Below the pieces are notes generated by a model, which saw nothing but the letters and a program-made list of their open reading frames with translations, was not told where the DNA came from and did not search any database. Position numbers and translations under genes: made by a program. From positions 2,790,001 to 2,854,000 of the forward strand of contig NZ_CP033917.1 of assembly GCF_003815655.1 (NCBI RefSeq): DNA of 64,000 nt, in the 5' to 3' direction. Origin of the DNA: Chryseobacterium sp. G0201 (lineage in GTDB: Bacteria > Bacteroidota > Bacteroidia > Flavobacteriales > Weeksellaceae). Below are positions 53,794 to 61,530 of the stretch, one piece after another. How positions within the stretch are numbered: the first letter of the stretch is position 1; every line of letters starts with the position of its first letter.

Positions 53794-56700
53794 TGTTGTT
53801 GAATTTTGGATCGTAAGAATTAATTTCGATCAGACTGTTGTTGCGGTTTTTTAATGCCTCGATATACTGGTTCTGAATTTCGATAGCCTGATTGGTCAGG
53901 ATCACCCATTGAAGATAGTCGATATCGCCGCCTAAAAATTGTTTCTTCGCAGTAGAATTGATGGTAGCTACATGTTTTAGTCCTGTATTCTGGTAATAAT
54001 CTACAACTTCATTATACTTTTGGAAGTCGATAAAAGAAGATTGATAATTGATCTCGAAATTCTTGAGGTTGTATTCATACTCCGTTGCAGCAACAAGCTG
54101 GTTCGCTTCTGATGCTTTAATTTTCGCTTTCTGTCCTCCGTTGAATATCGGAATACCTACACCAATTACCACTGATTGAAAACGTGGTGTGCTGTTATAT
54201 TCTTTATTGTCGGCTCCCATTCCTTTCATTCCCATAATATTATATCCTAAGGAAAGGCTTGGCAATAATTTACTTTTTTCTACTTCTGTTTCGGCAACCA
54301 AAATATCTTTTTTCTGCTTTAAATATTGAAGATAGGGATGTTCTGCAATGGCAATATTATCAAGAGCTGTCTGCTGTAATAAAGTATTGTCGCTAACATC
54401 AGGACTGTAAAGAACTTCCGTATTCAATAATAACTGGAATTGAAGCTGGGAAATTTCCAAATCTCTTTCGAGTTGTTTTAACTGAACTGCAATCTGACCA
54501 CGCTGATTTTCAGCGGTTGTCTGTTCAAGAACATTACTTTCACCAACTTTAAAACGGAGATTGGCCTTGTTTAGAAATTCGGCATACAGCTTGTCATTTT
54601 CCTGCAATAAACTTTTCTTCTGCAATAGATAAACCATATTGTAGTAAACCTGGGCAACATTTTTACGAAGCTGTTTTTCTTTCACCCCTACGCTCAAGAC
54701 ACTGTTCTTCCAAACCTCTGTTAAAAGATTTTTATTGGCCGAATAAACTTTTGGAAAATTGACCGATTGGGAAACCCCTAATCTGACATCAGAATAAAAA
54801 CTATTGATCTGTCCGATCTCAGCACTTGCATTCGTTGCCGGGATAATCGCGCTCGACTTAATAAGCAGTTTATTGTAGTCGCTCCTTAATTTTTCGCTCT
54901 TTACGGATAAATTATGTTGCAATGCTATCTCCGTAGCTTCTTTTAAAGAGATGGAAGACTGCGCATTTAAACTTAAAGCTCCTGCAAAAAGGAATGCAAG
55001 AAGCAATGTTTTTCCTGTTTTGATCTTGAATGTAAATTTCTTTTTTTCTATCATAATATAAAGAATTGGTAATACAAAGAGTGTAAGAAAAGTAGCCACC
55101 ATAAGACCACCGATAACTACTGTTGCCAAAGGTTTTTGTACTTCTGCACCTTCTCCGGTACTCAACGCCATTGGCAAGAATCCCAATGAGGCAACAAAAG
55201 CCGTCATTAGCACAGGTCTTAAACGGACCTTAGTCCCTTCAAGCACGATTTCCCGAAGATCTGTCTTTCCTTCTTTTCTCAATCTGTTGAATTCAGAAAT
55301 AAGGACAATACCATTTAATACTGCCACACCAAATAGCGCAATAAAGCCTATTCCGGCAGAAATACTGAAAGGCATTCCTCGAAAAGCTAACGCAAAAACA
55401 CCTCCTATTGCCGAAAGCGGGATGGCTGTGTAGATCAGAAAAGCTTGTTTCATCGAATTGAAAGCAAAATATAATAGAATAAGAATAAGTATTAAAGCCA
55501 CAGGAACCGCAATATATAATCGTGATTTTGCTTCCTGTAAATTTTCAAACGCACCACCATACGTCACGAAATAGCCAGGCGGAAGTTTAATCTGTTTGTC
55601 CACTTTATCCTGTAATTCCTGAACCATACTCTGCACATCACGACCTCTTACATTAAATCCTACAATGATCCTGCGTTGAGAATTTTCTCTTTGTATCTGA
55701 TTTGGACCTTCTATAATATTTACATCTGCAACAAGACTCAAAGGAATTTGTTCTCCTCTTGGGGTGGCAATAAGCAGGTTTTGAACATCTTCTAGCCCTT
55801 GTCTTTTATCGCCCGCTAATCTTACCACTAGGTCAAACCGCTTTTCTCCTTCATAGACTGTTCCACCAACTGCTCCTGCAAAAGCGGAATTGATGACTTG
55901 GTTTACATCGCTAATATTAAGTCCATACTGAGCAATAGTTGCACGGTTAAGTTTAATTACAATTTGGGGCATACCGGTGACGGCTTCCACATAAACACCG
56001 CTGCTTCCTTGCACAGAACTTACAATTTTGCCTAATTTATTAGCGTAGACAGACAGGGTGTCAAGATCTTCACCAAATATTTTACAAACTACATCCTGTC
56101 TAGCACCGGAGATTAATTCATTAAAACGCATCGCAACAGGGTACTGAAAACTAAATGTAACACCGGGAACTGCCTCTAATTCTTTGGCCATCTTTTCTTC
56201 CAATTCTTCGTACGAATCAGCGGATGTCCAATCTTTTCGGTCTTTGAGAATAATCATCATATCGGTGGCATCTATAGGCATGGGATCGGTCGGAACCTCG
56301 CTGCTCCCTGTTTTTCCCACCACTTTTTCTACCTCAGGAAATTTTTCCAGTATAATTTTTGAGCCTTTTGAAACAGCCTCAATAGATGTGTTGACATTGC
56401 TTCCAGGTAATACGCGGGTTTCTACAGCAAAATCACCTTCAGGTAAAGATGGAATAAATTCCCCGCCTAATGAAGATAAAATAAGTATTGCCACAGCAAA
56501 CAAAGCAACAACTGATATCAAAATAGCTTTTGGAATTCGTAAAACCTTTTCCAGCATCCGTCTGTAAAAGTTCTCAAGTTTAGCCATAATTCTATCCGAT
56601 AAATTTTCTTTAACCTGGACTTTCTTGCTCAAAAACAATGCTGTCATCATCGGAATGTACGTCAGTGACAATACAAAAGCTCCGGCTAATGCGAAGGCTA

Positions 56701-58150
56701 CAGTCTGAGCCATTGGGGTAAACATTTTTCCTTCAATACCCTTCAATGCAAAAATGGGAAGATAAACGATCAGAATGATCGCCTCGCCAAAAACCGCAGC
56801 ATTTCTCATTCGTGTGGAGGTACTTAGCACTTCCGCATCCATCTGCTTTTGAGAAAGGACATCTATTCCGGCGTACGCTTTGGAATGTCTTATCCGATGC
56901 ATAACGGCCTCTACAATAATAACAGCTCCGTCAACGATAAGACCGAAATCTAAGGCACCTAAACTCATCAAGTTTCCACTGACACCGAAAGCATTCATCA
57001 AAATGACTGCGAAGATCATAGATAAGGGGATAACAGATGCGACAATGAGACCAGCACGCATACTCCCTAAAAAGAAAACTAAAACAAATACAACAATTAG
57101 AGCTCCCTCAATCAGGTTTTTAGTTACTGTACTGATTGAGTTGTCAACCATTTTCGTACGGTCTAGGAAAGGATCGATCTCTACACCTTCGGGAAGTGTT
57201 TTCTGAATCAGATCGATTTTATTTTTTATGTTTTTGATAACTTCATTACTGTTAGCTCCTTTCAGCATCATTACAACTGCTCCGGAAACCTGCTGCTGTC
57301 CATTATAGGTCATTGCTCCGTATCTTGTAGCACTACCATATTTAACTTGTGCAATGTCACGAACGAGTAATGGAATTCCGTTGGAAAGATTTTTAATTAC
57401 AATATTCTGTATATCTTCCATATTCCCTACAAGACCTTCACTTCGGATAAATAGAGCAGTAGGACCTTTTTCAATATAGGCTCCTCCCGTATTCTGATTG
57501 TTGTTTTCCAAAGCCTTAAACACATCACTTATAGAAATATTATTGGCTTTTAATCGTGAAGGATCAACTGCAATTTCATATTGTTTCAATAAACCGCCGA
57601 AACTGCTCACCTCTGCAACACCTTTAACTCCAACAAGCTGACGCCGAACAATCCAGTCCTGAATGGTACGAAGTTCCATTGCATCATATTTTCCTTCATA
57701 ACCTTTTTTAGGACGTACAGAATATTGATAAATTTCTCCAAGACCGGTAGTGACTGGAGCAAGAGTGGGTGTTCCGAAACCTTTTGGGATTTCATCCTGT
57801 ACTTGCTGAAGTCTTTCGGAAACCTGCTGTCTTGCCCAGTAAATATCAGTATCATCATCGAAGACGATGGTCACCACTGAAAGACCAAATCTTGAAAAAC
57901 TACGAAGAGATTTCAATCCGGGAATATTGTTATTTACCTGTTCGATTGGGAATGTGATCAGTCGCTCCACATCCGGAGCGCCTAGAGATGGTGCGATAGT
58001 AATTACTTGCACCTGGTTATCTGTAATATCAGGAACTGCGTCTATGGGAAGTTTTTTTACTTCATAAATACCATAGCCAATTAAGGCTAATATAAAGAGC
58101 CCGATAATGAGTTTATTCTTAATTGAAAACTCAATTATTCTATTTAGCAT
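53783..58150 (-). CDS. Heavy-metal RND pump fused to TolC-type outer-membrane channel
   Basis: This 1455-residue protein has two parts. Residues 1 to about 1040 form a CzcA/CusA-type RND pump with the usual membrane spans, opening MLNRIIEFSIKNKLIIG. The membrane motif DFGLIVDGAVIIVEA near residue 400 is like the divalent-cation group (Zn, Co, Cd, Ni) and unlike the copper/silver CusA pumps. After the last pump span an internal signal peptide (LLLAFLFAGALSLNAQ, about residue 1040-1058) leads into a full TolC-type channel (SLKEATEIALQHN, FPKVYSANKNLL, GDIDYLQWVILTNQAI). Pump and channel are usually separate genes. The adaptor is encoded two genes downstream. Cleavage at the internal signal is likely. 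Confidence 0.9.
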   Translation of the reverse strand: MLNRIIEFSIKNKLIIGLFILALIGYGIYEVKKLPIDAVPDITDNQVQVITIAPSLGAPDVERLITFPIEQVNNNIPGLKSLRSFSRFGLSVVTIVFDDDTDIYWARQQVSERLQQVQDEIPKGFGTPTLAPVTTGLGEIYQYSVRPKKGYEGKYDAMELRTIQDWIVRRQLVGVKGVAEVSSFGGLLKQYEIAVDPSRLKANNISISDVFKALENNNQNTGGAYIEKGPTALFIRSEGLVGNMEDIQNIVIKNLSNGIPLLVRDIAQVKYGSATRYGAMTYNGQQQVSGAVVMMLKGANSNEVIKNIKNKIDLIQKTLPEGVEIDPFLDRTKMVDNSISTVTKNLIEGALIVVFVLVFFLGSMRAGLIVASVIPLSMIFAVILMNAFGVSGNLMSLGALDFGLIVDGAVIIVEAVMHRIRHSKAYAGIDVLSQKQMDAEVLSTSTRMRNAAVFGEAIILIVYLPIFALKGIEGKMFTPMAQTVAFALAGAFVLSLTYIPMMTALFLSKKVQVKENLSDRIMAKLENFYRRMLEKVLRIPKAILISVVALFAVAILILSSLGGEFIPSLPEGDFAVETRVLPGSNVNTSIEAVSKGSKIILEKFPEVEKVVGKTGSSEVPTDPMPIDATDMMIILKDRKDWTSADSYEELEEKMAKELEAVPGVTFSFQYPVAMRFNELISGARQDVVCKIFGEDLDTLSVYANKLGKIVSSVQGSSGVYVEAVTGMPQIVIKLNRATIAQYGLNISDVNQVINSAFAGAVGGTVYEGEKRFDLVVRLAGDKRQGLEDVQNLLIATPRGEQIPLSLVADVNIIEGPNQIQRENSQRRIIVGFNVRGRDVQSMVQELQDKVDKQIKLPPGYFVTYGGAFENLQEAKSRLYIAVPVALILILILLYFAFNSMKQAFLIYTAIPLSAIGGVFALAFRGMPFSISAGIGFIALFGVAVLNGIVLISEFNRLRKEGKTDLREIVLEGTKVRLRPVLMTAFVASLGFLPMALSTGEGAEVQKPLATVVIGGLMVATFLTLFVLPILYIMIEKKKFTFKIKTGKTLLLAFLFAGALSLNAQSSISLKEATEIALQHNLSVKSEKLRSDYNKLLIKSSAIIPATNASAEIGQINSFYSDVRLGVSQSVNFPKVYSANKNLLTEVWKNSVLSVGVKEKQLRKNVAQVYYNMVYLLQKKSLLQENDKLYAEFLNKANLRFKVGESNVLEQTTAENQRGQIAVQLKQLERDLEISQLQFQLLLNTEVLYSPDVSDNTLLQQTALDNIAIAEHPYLQYLKQKKDILVAETEVEKSKLLPSLSLGYNIMGMKGMGADNKEYNSTPRFQSVVIGVGIPIFNGGQKAKIKASEANQLVAATEYEYNLKNFEINYQSSFIDFQKYNEVVDYYQNTGLKHVATINSTAKKQFLGGDIDYLQWVILTNQAIEIQNQYIEALKNRNNSLIEINSYDPKFNNNGK

Positions 58151-58239
58151 ATTTTAATTTGTTAAGCATTAAACATACGTACCGACGGAAGCCGGACGCA
58201 CAAATACCCAAAAGAAAAACCTTTGAGAATGTCAAATGA

Positions 58240-58638
58240 TTAACAAAAACGAGGGGGTTGCCAAATACCCTCTAAATGGGCAGATGCAACAAAGGAATTA
58301 GTATATGAAACAGGCTTTTCCTTACTTACAGGAATACTATTTAAAAATGAGAAGGTATTCAATTGAAAATAAAATACTGCAATATGGGGAGCATGAGCAT
58401 CAAAAGTTTTAAAAGGTAAATTTTTGTGGCTGTGCTGTGCTAAATTATTATGTGTACTGTTGTAAGAATAATGTTCTTTTAAAAATTCGATGAACGAAGA
58501 ATCATGATCTTCAGCCTCTCCATCATTGTGATGCATAACGAAATGCTGTACGAGATCAGGTAGTTTCAAGAGCTGGTTTCCTATACTGCTAGTAGACAGG
58601 AATATAATGAGAAAAAATATTGATAAGGCTCCTTTCAC
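58240..58638 (-). CDS. Small His-rich exported protein at head of efflux operon
   Basis: This 132-residue protein starts at GTG 58638. It has an N-terminal signal (LSIFFLIIFLSTSSIGN), a His-rich middle (VQHFVMHHNDGEAEDHD, HNNLAQHSHK) and ends AHLEGIWQPPRFC. The terminal WQPP(K/R) motif is the same as in the Cys-rich protein at 44951-45343. It is first in the minus-strand operon, 89 bases before the pump gene. A metal-sensing or metal-buffering role outside the cytoplasm is plausible. The -7 box at 58643-58650 is only four bases upstream. Confidence 0.7.
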   Translation of the reverse strand: MKGALSIFFLIIFLSTSSIGNQLLKLPDLVQHFVMHHNDGEAEDHDSSFIEFLKEHYSYNSTHNNLAQHSHKNLPFKTFDAHAPHIAVFYFQLNTFSFLNSIPVSKEKPVSYTNSFVASAHLEGIWQPPRFC

Positions 58639-58642
58639 TTCG

Positions 58643-58650
58643 CAAATTTA
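58643..58650 (-). promoter_or_regulatory. -7 box of the RND-efflux operon
   Basis: On the minus strand TAAATTTG matches TAnnTTTG exactly, four bases before the GTG start at 58638. A transcript starting at the usual distance would begin at, or next to, this GTG. Confidence 0.5.
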
Positions 58651-58800
58651 TAAAAACAAATATAGATTAAGGTAAATTTTTCGGAAAATTTTATATTAGA
58701 AGCTCATGAAGAAAAAGTTCTAATTATATTTTTGTTTTTCAGTATCAATTATAATCATCTTTTGTATTTACAATTAATAACACATTGAATCACTCAAGTT

Positions 58801-58833
58801 TGGTATTGTTACCTAATATTAGTGGTATTGTAA
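58801..58833. promoter_or_regulatory. Candidate response-regulator binding repeats
   Basis: TGGTATTGTTA (58801-58811) and TGGTATTGTAA (58823-58833) form a direct repeat with start-to-start spacing of 22 bases, about two helical turns. OmpR-type regulators often bind such tandem sites, and the divergent operons on either side are a typical target. Confidence 0.35.
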
Positions 58834-58868
58834 ATTATTTGAATCAGGGCTTAAACAATAAAGAATAA

Positions 58869-58876
58869 TAGCTTTG
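58869..58876 (+). promoter_or_regulatory. Candidate -7 box of the two-component operon
   Basis: TAGCTTTG matches TAnnTTTG exactly but lies 186 bases before the response-regulator start, and its nearest upstream TTG is too distant for a standard -33 element. Confidence 0.3.
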
Positions 58877-59062
58877 TCTTCAAATACTAAATGCTAAATA
58901 TATGGAAGTTAATTATTCTGAGTACTTATATCCTAATATATTAGCGTTGGCATTATGTTACTAAATATCGCATCGATAAGTGTGTAAAATTGGTCGCAAA
59001 AAAGTAAGTCCAAAAAGTTATAATTCAAAATTTCTTCGAAATTCAAAATGTAAATTAGCAAA

Positions 59063-59749
59063 ATGAAAATCCTGATCATAGAAGACGAAACCGAGCTTGC
59101 TAAAAGTATCTCCGAATATCTTTCGGGAGAAAATTATATATGTGAATTTGCACCCACATTCAGCGAAGCAATGGAGAAAATAGAAACGTTCCAGTATGAT
59201 TGCATACTGTTGGATATTATGCTCCCTGACGGCAATGGACTTGTCATTTTAGAAGAATTAAAAAGACAGAATAAACAGGATGGCGTCATTATCATTTCTG
59301 CTAAAAATGCTTTGGATGATAAGATAAAAGGTTTGCAGTTAGGGGCAGACGATTATCTTACGAAACCATTTCACCTTTCAGAACTGATGGCAAGGATCTA
59401 TTCAATTATCAGAAGAAAACAATTCAATAATTCGAATGTCATCACACAGAATGAATTGCAGATAGATCTTTTAGCAAAAACTGTTACTATTAATAATAAA
59501 ACAATTATTCTGACAAAAAAAGAATTTGATTTGCTGCTTTATTTTATCGGCAATAAAAATAAGGTAATTTCCAAAAGTACATTGGCGGAACATCTCTCCG
59601 GTGATTTTGCGGATATGCTGGATAATCACGATTTTGTCTATGCTCACGTCAAGAATCTTAAAAAGAAATTATATGAAGCAGGCTGTGACCATTACTTGAA
59701 AACAGTTTATGGTACAGGATATAAATGGGAAAATATCTATAAATTATGA
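59063..59749 (+). CDS. OmpR-family response regulator
   Basis: This 228-residue regulator has a receiver domain with the acidic pair in IIEDE, the phospho-accepting Asp51 in YDCILLDIMLPDGNG and the switch Lys in YLTKPFHLSEL, followed by an OmpR/PhoB winged-helix DNA-binding domain (KKEFDLLLYF…VYAHVKNLKKKL…YGTGYKW). It is the likely activator of the divergent metal-efflux operon, similar to CusR/CzcR. The stop overlaps the histidine-kinase ATG by four bases. The trigger metal is not visible from sequence. Confidence 0.93.
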   Translation: MKILIIEDETELAKSISEYLSGENYICEFAPTFSEAMEKIETFQYDCILLDIMLPDGNGLVILEELKRQNKQDGVIIISAKNALDDKIKGLQLGADDYLTKPFHLSELMARIYSIIRRKQFNNSNVITQNELQIDLLAKTVTINNKTIILTKKEFDLLLYFIGNKNKVISKSTLAEHLSGDFADMLDNHDFVYAHVKNLKKKLYEAGCDHYLKTVYGTGYKWENIYKL

Positions 59750-61032
59750 AGCCACTTTTAAGTAAAACCACAAGACCTTTTTTGATTTTTGTAATGATTG
59801 TTCTCGTTTTCAGTATCCCTGTTTATTATTTTGTAGTGGATGCAATATGGCAGGAGGAACTTGATGAGCACAATGAGATTGTTGCAGAAAAAACAGGATA
59901 CGAATTTAACAAAATGAATGCTTCTAAAGAAGAAATACAACGTAGTATCGCTCTTTGGAAGCAGATTCAGCCGGGAACTAATATTGAAAAATTACCTGGG
60001 AATAATTTAAAAAAAGATTCGATTTTCACAACAGAAAAATACAAACCTTTTTCTGCTGATGCCACGATTGAGCGCTACCGATGTCTGAAAAAAATTATTT
60101 ACATAAAAAATGAACCATATCTTTTTACGATAGAGACCAATATTGAGGAGACAGAAGGTACTGTGATGATCATCGGTGCTATTACATTATTCTTTTTTCT
60201 TTTAATTGTCACTGGATTGTTTATTTTGAATAGAAGATTATCTAAAACCATCTGGAAGCCATTTAGAGAGACACTTGATCAATTGAAGAATTTTAATTTA
60301 AACACACAAACGCAGATTGAATTTGACAAGACAGATACCACAGAATTTGAAGAGTTAAACCAATCACTAAGAAAATTGATTGCACACAATATATCCGTGT
60401 ATAAAACACAAAAAGAGTTTACTGAAAATGCATCGCACGAATTACAGACTCCGTTGGCCATCTTGAAAAATAAGCTTGATCTTTTACTTCAAGATGCAAA
60501 CCTGACCGAAAAGCAGTACAACATTGCCGAGGAAATGAACAAAGCTTTAACGAGAAGTTCAAGAATTAATAAAAATCTTTTGTTATTAGCAAAAATAGAT
60601 AACAGTCAATTCGATAATTCTGAAAGCATTCAGTTTGATGAGATATTGCACCAAAATATGGATATTTTTAATGAACATTTTGAGCAAAAAAATATATCCG
60701 TCGTAGAGAATATTTCTTCTGACGTTGAGATGATTGGCAATAGCGGGCTGACAGAAGTTCTTATCAGTAACCTAATTTTAAATGCAATTCGTCATACTTC
60801 ACGTGACGGAGCAATATCGGTGAAATTGACAAATTCAGTATTTGAAGTTGCGAATTCCGGAAGTGAAAAATTAAATACAGATCTTCTATTTAAAAGATTT
60901 TCGAAGCTTTCCGCTGAGAATAGCGGAAGTGGTTTGGGATTAGCCATCATCAGTGAGATTTGCAAATTCCATCATTGGACGATCAGTTATAAATTTGAAA
61001 ATAATTTGCATATTTTTTCAGTAAAACTGTAA
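59746..61032 (+). CDS. Sensor histidine kinase
   Basis: This 428-residue membrane kinase has a first span near residues 8-30, a periplasmic sensor region of about 110 residues, and a second span (MIIGAITLFFFLLIVTGLFIL). The kinase core shows the H-box FTENASHELQTPLAILKN, N-box NLILNAIRHTSRDG and G-box GSGLGLAIISEICKF. It should phosphorylate the regulator encoded just before it. The sensor region has no obvious His/Met cluster; two Lys-rich stretches are present. By its place next to the RND operon it is probably a metal sensor. Confidence 0.93.
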   Translation: MKPLLSKTTRPFLIFVMIVLVFSIPVYYFVVDAIWQEELDEHNEIVAEKTGYEFNKMNASKEEIQRSIALWKQIQPGTNIEKLPGNNLKKDSIFTTEKYKPFSADATIERYRCLKKIIYIKNEPYLFTIETNIEETEGTVMIIGAITLFFFLLIVTGLFILNRRLSKTIWKPFRETLDQLKNFNLNTQTQIEFDKTDTTEFEELNQSLRKLIAHNISVYKTQKEFTENASHELQTPLAILKNKLDLLLQDANLTEKQYNIAEEMNKALTRSSRINKNLLLLAKIDNSQFDNSESIQFDEILHQNMDIFNEHFEQKNISVVENISSDVEMIGNSGLTEVLISNLILNAIRHTSRDGAISVKLTNSVFEVANSGSEKLNTDLLFKRFSKLSAENSGSGLGLAIISEICKFHHWTISYKFENNLHIFSVKL

Positions 61033-61060
61033 AATTCAAAATTTCTTCTAAATTCACTTT

Positions 61061-61068
61061 TAGTTTTG
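61061..61068 (+). promoter_or_regulatory. -7 box upstream of dgkA
   Basis: TAGTTTTG matches TAnnTTTG exactly, 93 bases before the dgkA start codon. This probably separates the envelope-lipid genes from the two-component operon. Confidence 0.4.
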
Positions 61069-61161
61069 CTGCATAATTTAATTTATGCAAACGTTCTTCT
61101 ATACTTATAAGTGCAAAACGACCTTCAATAAAAATTTCTTCCCAAATTTCAAATCATTGAT

Positions 61162-61530
61162 ATGAAAAATGTTAATGATGGCTTTTTAAAAGGAAGAGCA
61201 AAAAGCCTTACATACACTTTTAAAGGTGCTTTTCTTTTGCTGAAAACGGAACATTCGATAATGACACAGTCTTTCATCGGGGTTGTTTTCGTTGTTTTAG
61301 GCTTCTATTTTAAAATCACAAAAGTTGAGTGGATGTTTCAGATACTTGGCTTTGGACTTATTCTCACGGCAGAAAGCCTTAATACTGCAGTGGAAAAACT
61401 CTGCGATTTCGTTCATCCGGAATATCATAAAAAAATCGGTTTTGTAAAAGACATCGCTTCCGGAGCTATGACATTTGCTGTGATCTCAGTTTTAATTTTA
61501 CTCACTCTAATCTATTATCCTTACTTATGA
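61162..61530 (+). CDS. dgkA: Diacylglycerol/undecaprenol kinase (DgkA family)
   Basis: This 122-residue membrane protein has three spans and the DgkA family motif AESLNTAVEKLCDFVHPEYH, followed by GFVKDIASGAMTFAVISVL. The family phosphorylates diacylglycerol to phosphatidic acid or undecaprenol to its phosphate at the inner membrane. It overlaps the LTA-synthase-like gene by four bases. That partner transfers glycerol phosphate from phosphatidylglycerol and would release diacylglycerol, so the pair suggests recycling of the lipid by-product. Confidence 0.9.
   Translation: MKNVNDGFLKGRAKSLTYTFKGAFLLLKTEHSIMTQSFIGVVFVVLGFYFKITKVEWMFQILGFGLILTAESLNTAVEKLCDFVHPEYHKKIGFVKDIASGAMTFAVISVLILLTLIYYPYL

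Larger units (their letters stand above)
58639..59062. other. Divergent promoter region of efflux operon and two-component system
   Basis: No gene is present. The region carries an exact -7 box for the leftward operon (58643-58650), one for the rightward regulator (58869-58876), a pair of TGGTATTGT direct repeats 22 bases apart, and one copy of a 24-base repeat just before the response-regulator start. Confidence 0.6.
59022..61056. repeat. 24-base direct repeat bracketing the two-component system
   Basis: AATTCAAAATTTCTTC(G/T)AAATTCA occurs at 59022-59045, just before the response-regulator start, and at 61033-61056, right after the histidine-kinase stop, with one mismatch. The first copy contains an inverted repeat AATTTC/GAAATT. 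The span given covers both copies and the two genes between them. Confidence 0.6.

Noticed and set aside
53783..58150. Frameshift or assembly error joining pump and channel
   Set aside because: The frame runs cleanly through the junction with a sensible internal signal peptide, so a genuine fusion is more likely.
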